34,594 bases of DNA, taken from the IMG/VR virus record IMGVR_UViG_3300043409_000980, positions 1-34,594 of that record. One strand, written 5' to 3'. Below are positions 6,405 to 13,702 of this stretch, one piece after another. The stretch is from a virus. The position numbers and the translations under genes are program-made. The notes below the pieces were generated by a model. That model searched no databases. It saw only the letters and a list, made by a program, of their open reading frames with translations, and had not been told where the DNA came from. Position 1 is the first letter of the stretch; the number at the start of each line of letters is the position of its first letter.

Positions 6405-6842
6405 TCAGAACGGCTTCGGATCAAGATCGTCGCCATCGACCTCGGCAATCGGAACCTCGCGCATGTTCTTGATGCGAAGGGTCCGCTTCGTCTCGCCGTT
6501 GACCATGTACTCCTCGGATCGAGCGGTGATGAGTAGCTCCAAGCCGGTCATTGACTTGAGAAACGCCGCGTAGCTGCCCTTGACGCCAAGGAAGTCGTAC
6601 TCGGTTCCATCGGGAACATTGTGCTTCGTCGCTGCGACAAGCTGATTGACGCGAAACCAGACATTCTCCTGATTGATGAAGCGGTCAGTGATGGATGCGC
6701 CATCTTCAGTCTTAAACGTAACCTTACAGACCTCGCGGCCTTTGGCGTCGAGCGTTTCCTCGACCTTGGCTACGGTGACGGTGTAATCGCCTTCGGCATC
6801 GATGTATCGGCCTCCGGCATCTCGGCGGTTTACTTGGAACAT
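6405..6842 (-). CDS. DUF669-like single-strand-binding accessory protein
   Basis: 145 residues resembling the DUF669 family, whose members sit beside phage recombinases and are thought to bind single-stranded DNA. It starts MFQVNRRDAGGRYIDAEGDY, then VTVAKVEETLDAKGREVCKV, a TEDGASITDRFI segment, and VWFRVNQLVAATKHNVPDG. The C-terminus is acidic (AEVDGDDLDPKPF), like the tip of SSB-type proteins. It directly follows the RecE-like nuclease (14-base gap), which supports a recombination role. Confidence 0.65.
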   Translation of the reverse strand: MFQVNRRDAGGRYIDAEGDYTVTVAKVEETLDAKGREVCKVTFKTEDGASITDRFINQENVWFRVNQLVAATKHNVPDGTEYDFLGVKGSYAAFLKSMTGLELLITARSEEYMVNGETKRTLRIKNMREVPIAEVDGDDLDPKPF

Positions 6843-6856
6843 AATTTATTCGGTGG

Positions 6857-7651
6857 TTAGTTTTCGGATTTATTCAGAACCCACTTAGGGCATGAAAGGG
6901 TTTGCGTCGCTGTTGGGTAGGCTGGCCAACTGTCCAGTGCGCGGCATTCGTGCAGCGTCGAGATTGCCTTCCTACGAAGGTTCGCGCCAGCCTGAAGCCA
7001 TTCGGCATCCAGTCGATAGATGGCGACAGCATACGGAGCCTTACGCTCGACCGCCACGAAGATGAAGCTATCAGCGCCAGTCATCTCCAGATAGTGCGCG
7101 GCCTGTATATGATAGCCGAACGAGGCGATGGTTCGCAGGAACGCCTCGGGCGATGCGTCGTCGGTTGTTTTGATGTCAACGAGCGTATGACCCTCGATCC
7201 ACAGATCGGGACGTGCCTTGAGAGCAATGCCGGTTTCCTCATCCTGAGCGAACACGCTGGCTTCGATCCGGTGGTCGAGATGAATGATGTCCCAGAACGG
7301 ATGGCGACGGACAGAGTTGGCCACACCTTGCACGTCGATGTCTTCAGCGTGAGTCAGGTGGATGCGGCTCTTATGCTGCTCCTTCCACTGCTTTCCTTCC
7401 TTCGTACGTCCATCGATGTCCGGCGGAATCACGGCGACGACTTGCGAGTACAGTTGCGGTTCAAGTACAGCGGTATGAATCGCCGTACCCATCTGCATGG
7501 CCTTGGACGGCTCCTGATGCTCCTCTAGCGCGGCCCGATAGTGCGCCGGGGACTTGAGGATCTTCGACATCATGCTTTTGCTTAGAGCATCAACGGCGTG
7601 ATACTTCTCCGCTGGCATGTCGAGGTTGACGTGTTGGTTGAGAATGCTCAT
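6857..7651 (-). CDS. RecE-like PD-(D/E)XK exonuclease
   Basis: 264 residues of the exodeoxyribonuclease VIII-like phage nuclease family. Motifs: LSKSMMSKILKSPAHYRAAL near the N-terminus, MGTAIHTAVLEP (about 54-65), the catalytic ALKARPDLWIEGHTLVDIKTT (about 142-163; Asp in PDLW, Asp-x-Lys in VDIKTT), and FGYHIQAAHYLE. It would resect duplex ends 5' to 3' to give single strands for the RecT-like annealase encoded just upstream, to which it is coupled by an ATGA overlap (7648-7651). Confidence 0.85.
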   Translation of the reverse strand: MSILNQHVNLDMPAEKYHAVDALSKSMMSKILKSPAHYRAALEEHQEPSKAMQMGTAIHTAVLEPQLYSQVVAVIPPDIDGRTKEGKQWKEQHKSRIHLTHAEDIDVQGVANSVRRHPFWDIIHLDHRIEASVFAQDEETGIALKARPDLWIEGHTLVDIKTTDDASPEAFLRTIASFGYHIQAAHYLEMTGADSFIFVAVERKAPYAVAIYRLDAEWLQAGANLRRKAISTLHECRALDSWPAYPTATQTLSCPKWVLNKSEN

Positions 7652-8448
7652 TCGGTGGGCGGGTTAGCGAACGCCTTAGCCTTGGAGATGAAGCCGTCGG
7701 CATCGGCGAGGATCATGTTGGCCACCTTCGTGGATACATCGCGGAAGTTCTGGCCTTCCTTGATCAAGTTCTTGCTGATGAGGAACGCATTCGCTGCCTC
7801 GGAATGTGGCTCAAGAATCTGCTCTAACTTCTCAACGAGCGAGAAGGCTGATTCCGGCGTCACGTTGACTGTCTGGCGCGTCGTAGCGGTGACGGTGGGT
7901 GTTGACGGCGCAGCAAAATCAGCAGCCTCCTCCGGGGTATAGACGCCAGCAACAACTTCAGGTGCGAGCATTCGAATAGCCTTGGAAATACAGCGAGCGC
8001 GGAGCATAGCTGCCGGATCTTTCTGCCATCCAGAACCAGCCTTAGCGGGAAGCAGTCCTGCGATTTTTGCGTCCTCGGTCGTAAATCCGATTTCGCATTC
8101 GTTGCCGTCGAATTTCCAAACTCCGATAGCAGCAGTCGAATCGAACTGCTTCCAAATGACCTTACCGCCCCGAGTCCGATATCCGGCGAGCATCGCGTCT
8201 GAGCGCATCGTCAACGAGCCGTTGACCAGATGAAACTCTCGCTTGAAGTCGAACGGAGTCTTGCGAGTGGCTAGGCATTCAAGGGCGATCATGTTGCCTT
8301 GCTCGTCCTTCTGACAGTTGAAGACTCCGCTTCGCGCAATCCACGATCCGAGTTCCTTGACCGCTTCAAGCGATGTTCCGATGCGGGAGTAGAACTCTCC
8401 GTCAGGACTGACTGGCGGTTGCGTTGTTGCTAATAGGTTGCTGCTCAT
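7648..8448 (-). CDS. recT: RecT-like single-strand annealing protein
   Basis: 266 residues with RecT-family features: GGKVIWKQFDSTAAIGVWKF, ECEIGFTTEDAKIAGL, and the conserved KDPAAMLRARCISKAIRMLA followed by PEVVAGVYTPEE. The C-terminal third is variable, as usual in the family. It pairs complementary single strands produced by the RecE-like nuclease. ATG 8448 (MSSNLL) is chosen over an ATG 12 codons upstream because homology begins later and the upstream codons are low-complexity. An HNH endonuclease gene lies just upstream. Confidence 0.85.
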   Translation of the reverse strand: MSSNLLATTQPPVSPDGEFYSRIGTSLEAVKELGSWIARSGVFNCQKDEQGNMIALECLATRKTPFDFKREFHLVNGSLTMRSDAMLAGYRTRGGKVIWKQFDSTAAIGVWKFDGNECEIGFTTEDAKIAGLLPAKAGSGWQKDPAAMLRARCISKAIRMLAPEVVAGVYTPEEAADFAAPSTPTVTATTRQTVNVTPESAFSLVEKLEQILEPHSEAANAFLISKNLIKEGQNFRDVSTKVANMILADADGFISKAKAFANPPTE

Positions 8449-8507
8449 TTGTATTCTCTTGTTGTTTCTTTGTTGTTTACACATCCACTGAACTCAGCGG
8501 ACAAAAT

Positions 8508-9074
8508 TTATTTCGGTTGATCTGAATGTTTGCGGTGATAAGTTGCATGGCAATTGTCGCATAACCACCTGACATTCAACCAATCTTTTACATCATAACT
8601 ATCGTGATGTGCATCCGGTTTGCATTCGCATCCGCAAGACGAACAATCTGAAGGTCGAGTTAATTTTCCAGATTTGATTGCGCGACGAACGGCTGATCGA
8701 GCCTTTTCCCGTTCTGGATGCTTGTTTTTGTATTTTTTTGATCCTTTTTTCATTATTTCCCTCAAGATCAAAAGGCTTTCTGGATTTGACCTAATTTCAA
8801 CGTAACGTTTTTTATCGTTTAAACGCCTTTGATCAATGGTTGATGCATACCACTCTCTGGTCCTCTTTATTATTTTATCTCTGTTTTCTTGGTAATATTT
8901 TGATTTTTGATCTGAAATTTTGTCTTTGTTTGCAATCTGATATTTTTTGTCACACAGTTTGCAGCTTGCCTTTAAACCGTTCCTTCCTAGCTTTTGTTTT
9001 GCGAAACAATCGAAGCCTTGTTCCAATTTACAAACCGTGCATACCTTTCGGTCTAAGCTGCTGCACTGATTCAT
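8508..9074 (-). CDS. HNH homing-type endonuclease, AT-rich
   Basis: 188 residues. The N-terminus has a zinc-binding pair CTVCKLEQGFDCF and CKLCDKKYQ. Next comes a Lys-rich linker with repeats of the YYQENRDKI type. The C-terminus is a zinc/HNH domain: DCSSCGCECKPDAHHDSYDV, then VRWLCDNCHATYH. This layout is typical of free-standing phage HNH endonucleases. Its base composition differs from its neighbours: 8881-8940 contains 16 G or C in 60, against about half elsewhere. It is coupled to the upstream HTH gene by ATGA and sits between that gene and recT. Probably a mobile insertion. Confidence 0.8.
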   Translation of the reverse strand: MNQCSSLDRKVCTVCKLEQGFDCFAKQKLGRNGLKASCKLCDKKYQIANKDKISDQKSKYYQENRDKIIKRTREWYASTIDQRRLNDKKRYVEIRSNPESLLILREIMKKGSKKYKNKHPEREKARSAVRRAIKSGKLTRPSDCSSCGCECKPDAHHDSYDVKDWLNVRWLCDNCHATYHRKHSDQPK

Positions 9075-9286
9075 TTCACTTCCTCCTGAGCCTTCGTTTT
9101 CCGGGCGAACGGATTTACTTCATCTCGCATCACCTTTGAATCGAGCAGCGCGGCCAAATCTGATTCCGTGAACAGGATTCGACGACCGACGCGGCGGTGT
9201 TGTGCGCCCTCCCGGCAGAGTCGGCGCAATGTCTCGCTGCATACGTTCAGCATCTCAGCGGCAGTCTTGGTCGTGTAGCACTTCAT
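9071..9286 (-). CDS. Excisionase/MerR-like helix-turn-helix protein
   Basis: 71 residues beginning MKCYTTKTAAEMLNVCSETL (start ATG 9286; an ATG six codons upstream is also possible). This is the helix-turn-helix 17/Xis pattern: TAAEMLNVCSETLRRLCREG, then RRVGRRILFTESDLAALLD with the basic wing. Such proteins act as excisionases or small regulators. Without an integrase in view, a regulator of this operon is more likely. Its promoter region (9287-9436) holds three copies of a TGCAATCAGG-like site it might bind. AGGAGGAAG at its end serves the HNH gene. Confidence 0.72.
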   Translation of the reverse strand: MKCYTTKTAAEMLNVCSETLRRLCREGAQHRRVGRRILFTESDLAALLDSKVMRDEVNPFARKTKAQEEVK

Positions 9287-9299
9287 GGTTCGTTGGTTA

Positions 9300-9419
9300 T
9301 GCAATCAGGTGATCATTACAGGTAAAAATCCGAAACCTCGTTGCGCCACCTCGACGCACTCTACGCCTGATTGCAAAAAATCGTTGTGACAAGTTATGGG
9401 TTGCATCAGGTCGAGTCAA
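9300..9419 (-). promoter_or_regulatory. Candidate promoter with three operator-like sites
   Basis: On the minus strand, TTGACT (9419-9414) and TAACTT (9396-9391) are separated by 17 bases, a plausible sigma70-type promoter for the HTH/HNH/recT operon; the -10 match is only moderate. TGCAATCAGG occurs at 9300-9309. Its exact reverse complement occurs at 9366-9375. A copy lacking one A (TGCATCAGG) lies at 9402-9410 inside the promoter spacer. Spacing and number suggest repressor binding, perhaps by the HTH protein just downstream. Confidence 0.45.
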
Positions 9420-9436
9420 ATCTATTTTGATAATTC

Positions 9437-10024
9437 TCACTTCCAAGCTGCGGCAACCATCGATTCAATGGTGTTGGCCGGTGGCTGATGCTTGGTTTTG
9501 CGGGGTTTTTCGCTGGGTCTTCCGAGTGATTCTTTCATCTCTTCCAGCCAGTTGACATCCTCGTCTTGGCTCTTGCCCATCTCCTTCGCGTCGGAATACA
9601 AGTCGGCCATCTGCTTGTTCAGCCTCTTGATTTCTTTCAAAGCCTTTCGCAGTTCGCCATCCATCGCGATGACCCGGCGTTCCAATGCCCGATGCTCAAC
9701 CAAGATCATGGCGTCCTTGGAGTTCTCATCGGAGGGCAACCAGTCGCAGCCCTTCCACATCCGGTGGACTTGATCGAAGACAACCACCTTCGACTTGGGA
9801 TGGCGCATCGAGTTGAACGCCCGTATCGACCGCCCGATATCGCAAATCAGATTTTCCCGAATGTAGGCCAGAACTTGCGAGCGGTTCGGGTCCGCATCGT
9901 GATGCAGGGGCGGCATTAATCGGAACAGGCTCCGGTGCGTCGATCCGTTTTCTAGATAGCTCATACGAACTTTAAATTCACTCTTCGTTTCGATATTGTC
10001 AACATCTCCCAAACTAACTTTCAT
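9437..10024 (-). CDS. Unknown 195-residue protein with coiled coil
   Basis: The N-terminal half looks globular (FKVRMSYLENGSTHRSLFRL, VLAYIRENLICDIGRSIRAF, VVVFDQVHRMWKGCDWLP). Residues 105-170 form a charged coiled coil (LERRVIAMDGELRKALKEIK, LNKQMADLYSDAKEMGK). The C-terminus is basic and proline-rich (SEKPRKTKHQPPAN). The family is unknown. It is preceded by two palindromes (10039-10110) and followed by the 9.3 kb promoter region, so it may be a separately regulated unit. Confidence 0.6.
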   Translation of the reverse strand: MKVSLGDVDNIETKSEFKVRMSYLENGSTHRSLFRLMPPLHHDADPNRSQVLAYIRENLICDIGRSIRAFNSMRHPKSKVVVFDQVHRMWKGCDWLPSDENSKDAMILVEHRALERRVIAMDGELRKALKEIKRLNKQMADLYSDAKEMGKSQDEDVNWLEEMKESLGRPSEKPRKTKHQPPANTIESMVAAAWK

Positions 10025-10038
10025 CTAACCCACTTTTG

Positions 10039-10110
10039 GCTAACAGAAAGTTAGCATTGTTACCGCTATCTCCCCTATTGGGAGTTACTTAACTCCCCAT
10101 AAATAGGGAG
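10039..10110. promoter_or_regulatory. Cluster of inverted repeats, candidate operator
   Basis: GCTAAC(5 bases)GTTAGC lies at 10039-10055. GGGAGTTA-CT-TAACTCCC lies at 10080-10097, with 8-bp perfect arms. The blocks CTCCC (10070), GGGAG (10080), CTCCC (10093) and GGGAG (10106) alternate, so several hairpins are possible. The cluster lies between the end of the 10089-10334 gene and the start of the 195-residue gene. It could be an operator, or the 10080-10097 hairpin could act as an RNA processing or weak termination site; no T-run follows it. Confidence 0.45.
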
Positions 10111-10334
10111 TACAATTCCGCTTTCGCTGACTTGCTTGAACCGCTCCCTGCCGGGGCGGACGCAGTCAGCGGCGGAATTGAAACCCCTCCAAGACCGCTC
10201 AATCGCTCGTTCGACATAGCGTTCAATCGCTCAGAAACGCCCCGTAGAGCGATTTTGATTGGCGAACGGCCTGTGGATGCAGTTTGGCGTCTCTCTGCCG
10301 CTAGAATCGAATTTTGAATCTGACCGATTTTCAT
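10089..10334 (-). CDS. Unknown small basic protein
   Basis: 81 residues, rich in Ser, Ala and Arg (SILAAERRQTASTGRSP, ALRGVSERLNAMSNERLSG), with no recognisable domain. GAGAG precedes ATG 10334 closely and may act as a ribosome site. Its stop overlaps the palindrome cluster. The upstream 58-base gap contains a GATGCGCGG copy (10369-10377). Moderately supported as a gene because no better frame occupies this interval. Confidence 0.45.
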   Translation of the reverse strand: MKIGQIQNSILAAERRQTASTGRSPIKIALRGVSERLNAMSNERLSGLGGVSIPPLTASAPAGSGSSKSAKAELYSLFMGS

Positions 10335-10392
10335 GCTCTCGAATGGGGGTTGAATGGCCTACGAGTTAGATGCGCGGGGCGGATTGGAGAAG

Positions 10393-10653
10393 TTAGATGG
10401 ATTTTGGCTTTTCGCTCATTCGCTCGACGACCGGATACACATCGTAGTCCTCCGACAGTTCGACCGGGACGACCCGAATCCGCCCTTGCGTGTATTCGCC
10501 GGGATTCAATTCACGCGCCGCTTTCTCCGCATCCTTGCGCGATGCGAATTCGACCGTGCGGTAGCTGACGACCTTCTCCTTCATGTCGGACCAGCCAATC
10601 GCGCCGCTGAGCTGGACTTTGTAGACTGGCTTCGCGAACAGGTTGCGGCTCAT
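10393..10653 (-). CDS. Unknown 86-residue protein
   Basis: ATG 10653 overlaps the upstream stop as ATGA. The protein has strand-helix-strand character: VYKVQLSGAIGWSDMKEKV, VEFASRKDAEKAARELNPGE, RIRVVPVELSEDYDVYPVVE. The middle resembles small phage proteins that carry a DAEKAAREL helix after a strand. The function is not known. Confidence 0.6.
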   Translation of the reverse strand: MSRNLFAKPVYKVQLSGAIGWSDMKEKVVSYRTVEFASRKDAEKAARELNPGEYTQGRIRVVPVELSEDYDVYPVVERMSEKPKSI

Positions 10654-10913
10654 GGATACAGTCCTCCCGTGCGGATGAGGTTGATGATCGTCTCCGAATC
10701 GTCGATGAGTTGTTGTCGTCGTTTCTCGCCCTCGCCGGTCGTGTCGAGCGACTTGTACATCCTGACGTAGAAAAGCGCGTCCTGAAGGCAGGTGAGCGCG
10801 GCGGCGACGTGCGCGAGACGGGTTGATGCGGATGCGATGAAAGGATTCTTAAAATCATCGGCCATCAGCTCAAGTTGTTTGGCCAACTCATCGAGCGGGA
10901 TATTTCGGTTCAT
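10650..10913 (-). CDS. Unknown helical 87-residue protein
   Basis: ATG 10913 overlaps the upstream TAA (10913-10915) as TAATG. The protein is nearly all helical (LDELAKQLELMADDFKN, LAHVAAALTCLQDALFYVRM, QQLIDDSETIINLIRTGG). No catalytic or binding motif is seen. It is part of the run of small coupled genes downstream of the lysozyme-like gene. Confidence 0.6.
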   Translation of the reverse strand: MNRNIPLDELAKQLELMADDFKNPFIASASTRLAHVAAALTCLQDALFYVRMYKSLDTTGEGEKRRQQLIDDSETIINLIRTGGLYP

Positions 10914-11146
10914 TATAGCGTCTCCAAATCAGGTGTACCGGAGCAAAGCACGTCGCCCTGCTCGCGCTCGATGATGAGTTCAAGGATTTGCGTGCCATCC
11001 TTCGCGATGAGGGAGCAGATATGTTTGTTGTCGTCGTAAATCGAGAGCGGGGTTGCGCCGTGTTCTTGCTCCTCGCCGGTTAGAATTGCGTTGAACAAAT
11101 CGACGATGGTCTGGGCGTTCTGTTTGGATTGAATGGTTAGTTTCAT
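10913..11146 (-). CDS. Unknown 77-residue protein
   Basis: ATG 11146 overlaps the stop of the lysozyme-like gene as ATGA. The sequence KLTIQSKQNAQTIVDLFNAI, then SIYDDNKHICSLIAKDGTQI and LELIIEREQGDV, suggests a small alpha/beta fold. Family unknown. Confidence 0.6.
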   Translation of the reverse strand: MKLTIQSKQNAQTIVDLFNAILTGEEQEHGATPLSIYDDNKHICSLIAKDGTQILELIIEREQGDVLCSGTPDLETL

Positions 11147-11499
11147 TTCTTTGCTGTTGTTTGACTGGTTTCGAGAGAGGAAAGTTTTCGCATGACGCGA
11201 CGGCCATAGGCGCGGGAAGAGGATCGTTTGAGGGCTTTTGGCCCACCTTGCCAGATCCTTGCGAGCGATTCGTCGCTGAGATTGCGTCCGTAATGGCTTA
11301 GGTATGCGTTGGCGATGAACGTCGCGACGGCGCGGTTGGTGACTTGGGCGTGCGCGTAATGCGTTCCCATGATGCGATTCACATCGCGTACAAGAATCGG
11401 CTTGATCTGGAGCGCGCCAAGTTCGCCGTGACGGCCACGGGCAAGATCATTTCCGCTGGATTCGATCTGAATCAGGGCCGAAAGAAGCAATGGATGCAT
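11143..11499 (-). CDS. Lysozyme-like / SLT-type peptidoglycan hydrolase (endolysin candidate)
   Basis: 118 residues matching the lysozyme-like transglycosylase fold. The catalytic Glu lies in ALIQIESSGND (residue 13), followed by GALQIKPILVRDVNRIMG, a helix VATFIANAYLSHYGR, and LARIWQGGP near the C-terminus, equivalent to the RxxNGGP motif of phage SLT enzymes. It would cut the glycan strand of peptidoglycan to release phage or assist entry. There is no signal peptide, so a holin would be needed; holin-like genes are 11 kb away on the other strand. The start is preceded by CCGCGCATCAAATC rather than a Shine-Dalgarno. Confidence 0.75.
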   Translation of the reverse strand: MHPLLLSALIQIESSGNDLARGRHGELGALQIKPILVRDVNRIMGTHYAHAQVTNRAVATFIANAYLSHYGRNLSDESLARIWQGGPKALKRSSSRAYGRRVMRKLSSLETSQTTAKK

Positions 11500-11572
11500 G
11501 ATTTGATGCGCGGATGCGGTTTATTCGTGGGATTTGATGCGCGGACAGGGTTTACCGGATAATCGGAGCGGC

Positions 11573-11848
11573 TTAAAGGCCTTTCGCCTTCCTGGTGATG
11601 GCGCGAGCAAAGTCTAGGTCGTCATCATCGGCCATTGGATGCGCGAGACGTTCGAGGGCGGATAACATAGCGGGGGCGGAGGCGATTAAATGCGCGTTGG
11701 CTTCAACATCTCCGCCATGTTCCGGCTCGATCTGAGATGCGTGCAGGCGGCAAACTCTAGTTCTCAAGCCATCGTTGCCGACTCGACAAATATCGTAAAC
11801 TCCGGTGTCGATTTTCTTGGTTGTCCAAGGACCGGGAGTGTGGTTCAC
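11573..11848 (-). CDS. HTPGPW-family phage protein, copy 3
   Basis: 91 residues of a very common phage early family of unknown role. Hallmarks: MNHTPGPW at the N-terminus, and VEANAHLIASAPAMLSALER in the C-terminal half. It is the most downstream of three tandem paralogues and is coupled to copy 2 by ATGA. Its C-terminus (AITRKAKGL) resembles the ends of the others (AIAKAKGNL, AISKAKGKL). Confidence 0.72.
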   Translation of the reverse strand: MNHTPGPWTTKKIDTGVYDICRVGNDGLRTRVCRLHASQIEPEHGGDVEANAHLIASAPAMLSALERLAHPMADDDDLDFARAITRKAKGL

Positions 11849-12195
11849 AGATTGCCTTTCGCTTTGGCGATGGCTTTACGCGCTGCAATGACTTCACTGT
11901 CTTTCTCAGCACTCCACGAAGGCGGATAATCAGACTGGATTAGTTCGACATAGGCTTTCGTTACGGCTTCAAGCGCGGATAACAATTCAGGCGCGGAGGC
12001 GATGAGGTTGGCGTTTGCAAGCGGTTCGTCCATGTGAGGCGCGAAGGCGCTCACGTTGATGAAGGCGAGGGAGAGCGCGCCGTGTGTATGGTTCACTGAT
12101 TCTTCACGGCCATCGATGATCTTAAGAGTCGAATGCGTCGGGTCGAATTGATCCTCGTCGAATCGGACAAGCCAAGGGCCGGGGGTATGGCTCAC
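11845..12195 (-). CDS. HTPGPW-family phage protein, copy 2
   Basis: 116 residues: MSHTPGPWLVRFDEDQF at the N-terminus and ANANLIASAPELLSALEAVT, with a longer C-terminal helical part (WSAEKDSEVIAARKAIAKAK). It overlaps both neighbours by ATGA. The family is known only from conservation across phages. Confidence 0.75.
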   Translation of the reverse strand: MSHTPGPWLVRFDEDQFDPTHSTLKIIDGREESVNHTHGALSLAFINVSAFAPHMDEPLANANLIASAPELLSALEAVTKAYVELIQSDYPPSWSAEKDSEVIAARKAIAKAKGNL

Positions 12196-12503
12196 AGTTT
12201 GCCTTTCGCTTTAGAGATGGCGAAACGTGCGTCCTCGGCGTTTGCGTGCATCCGTTCATGGAATAGTTGAGAATCTCCAGAATCTGACCATGCTTCGACG
12301 TCATCGGCGATCTGCTGGAGTACCGCGAGAAGGTCAGGCGCGGAGGCGATAAGGCGCGCATCCTCGGGCAATATGTCGCCAGCAATAAACGCCGGATTCC
12401 ATTCGCCAGTCGTCGTGACGATATCCATGCGGAGGCTATCAGGGTTGCGTGAAATGGCTGTTGTGGGAATTGCAAGCCAAGGGCCGGGAGTGTGGGATTT
12501 CAT
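12192..12503 (-). CDS. HTPGPW-family phage protein, copy 1
   Basis: 103 residues: MKSHTPGPWLAIPTT at the N-terminus, EDARLIASAPDLLAVLQQIA in the C-terminal half, ending AISKAKGKL. It is the first copy in transcription order, separated by 4 bases from the upstream 202-residue gene. Confidence 0.75.
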   Translation of the reverse strand: MKSHTPGPWLAIPTTAISRNPDSLRMDIVTTTGEWNPAFIAGDILPEDARLIASAPDLLAVLQQIADDVEAWSDSGDSQLFHERMHANAEDARFAISKAKGKL

Positions 12504-12507
12504 TGGT

Positions 12508-13116
12508 TCAGGCGTTGGTGGTGAATGATTCTGCGAAACGAAGACCCTCGGCGCGGCCTGATTCGGAGCCGCCTAGAACGACAGCCTCGCACGCGGAATC
12601 CGATAGCTGGCGCGCATAGGCGTTCCAATGTTCGCCTGCGTCGCAGTAGGGGATACCACAATCGCGGTTCAGGATATGGGCGAAGGATGAATAAAAGTCA
12701 GCGCGAACGGATTCGACGGCATCGTCCATTTCGATGGCGCGGAGCAAATCGGCGTCCATGCGGGATAATTCCATGCGCGGGAGGAGGATTTCGACGGCGA
12801 AGTCTGTCGCGTCCGCCCATACGCTGCTGTACGCGTTGGTTTTGAGCCACAAAGAGCCGTCATCGAATAGATGATAGACGGACGAATCGGGATTGCCGAT
12901 ACCGCCAGCGTCGCGAATGGATTCGGATCGGTTGTCCGAAAGCGCGGGGAGCGATTCGATGAGGTCATGCTCCTCCCATGATAGGCTGCGGCACATGACG
13001 TAGGTATGACGAATGTAGGCGAGCGCGGATTGCGGGAGGTTGTCCGCGTGGAATGATTGCAGGATCGTCTCGCGAGCAATGATGCGTTCGAGGATGGGGA
13101 TTAGCTTTGGATTCAT
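12508..13116 (-). CDS. Unknown 202-residue protein
   Basis: No recognised domain. It is acidic and helical, with a central DSSVYHLFDDGSLWLKTNAY segment, a Trp (VWADATDF), and a Cys-containing region NRDCGIPYCDAGEHW. The start ATG 13116 is preceded by AAATCCCGAATC. It heads the run of coupled HTPGPW genes. Confidence 0.58.
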   Translation of the reverse strand: MNPKLIPILERIIARETILQSFHADNLPQSALAYIRHTYVMCRSLSWEEHDLIESLPALSDNRSESIRDAGGIGNPDSSVYHLFDDGSLWLKTNAYSSVWADATDFAVEILLPRMELSRMDADLLRAIEMDDAVESVRADFYSSFAHILNRDCGIPYCDAGEHWNAYARQLSDSACEAVVLGGSESGRAEGLRFAESFTTNA

Positions 13117-13198
13117 GATTCGGGATTTATTTTGAGGAGGACTTTATGGCCTACCCTGTCGCCCTACTCTTTCGAATAAGGCGCGGAGGATAGGTCAT

Positions 13199-13402
13199 TC
13201 AATCTAGACTTGACCAGAGGGCGGAGCCGCGTAGGCCGCTATAATGGACTTCATAACGCGGAGGATTTAGGACGCCTACTTCGCGCCAAAGGTCGAGTTG
13301 CTGGCGCGCATAAGCGACGGCGTCCGCTTGGGACTTGGCCCAATGTTCTAGCAACGGTTTTGAGCCGCTCGCGAGACTCGTTTTCATGACGTAATATTTC
13401 AT
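13199..13402 (-). CDS. Unknown 67-residue protein
   Basis: Begins MKYYVMKTSLASGSKPLLEH and continues as an alpha/beta protein (KSQADAVAYARQQLDLWREV, RYEVHYSGLRG). Directly before ATG 13402 lies CCCCGCGCATCC, one of five intergenic copies of CCGCGCATC on the coding strand. The 82-base gap downstream (13117-13198) holds only very short frames on both strands. Confidence 0.52.
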   Translation of the reverse strand: MKYYVMKTSLASGSKPLLEHWAKSQADAVAYARQQLDLWREVGVLNPPRYEVHYSGLRGSALWSSLD

Positions 13403-13420
13403 GGATGCGCGGGGAATGGG

Positions 13421-13702
13421 TTAAATGTCGAAGGTAATCAGGCGGTAGCCTTTGCGAGGCTCAATCTTGGCTGTCATTCGCTCCTTTCGCGTCGCGTCGC
13501 GCATGGCCTGATTCCATTCTACCTTGTCGCGAAAAGAGCCGTTTCCGATTTTCACCGAGACATTGCGCGGCATTTCATGCGCGAGAGATTGTGCGCGTTC
13601 GAATTGCGCCAGTGGTGAAAGATTGAGAAAGGCCGGGATTGAATCGCCAAAGCCATTCCAGAATTGATCCGACAAATCGCGGAAGATTGCTGTGATTTTC
13701 AT
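13421..13702 (-). CDS. Unknown 93-residue protein
   Basis: ATG 13702 (MKITAIFRDLSDQFWNGFGD) is chosen over a much earlier in-frame ATG that lies inside the upstream gene. The leader contains CCCCGCGCATCCA just before the ATG. The body is helical and basic (LAQFERAQSLAHEMPRN, then NQAMRDATRKERMTAKIEPR) and ends YRLITFDI. Family unknown. Confidence 0.55.
   Translation of the reverse strand: MKITAIFRDLSDQFWNGFGDSIPAFLNLSPLAQFERAQSLAHEMPRNVSVKIGNGSFRDKVEWNQAMRDATRKERMTAKIEPRKGYRLITFDI

Noticed and set aside
9071-9286. Reading the HTH protein as proof of a temperate phage (excisionase)
   Set aside because: The same fold serves in ordinary small regulators, and no integrase, attachment site or CI-like repressor is seen in the window.
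13146-13193. Plus-strand 15-codon frame with AGGAGG five bases upstream, in the gap of the leftward operon
   Set aside because: Too short, antisense to the operon and without a promoter; the GAGGAGG is likely chance in a G-rich strand.
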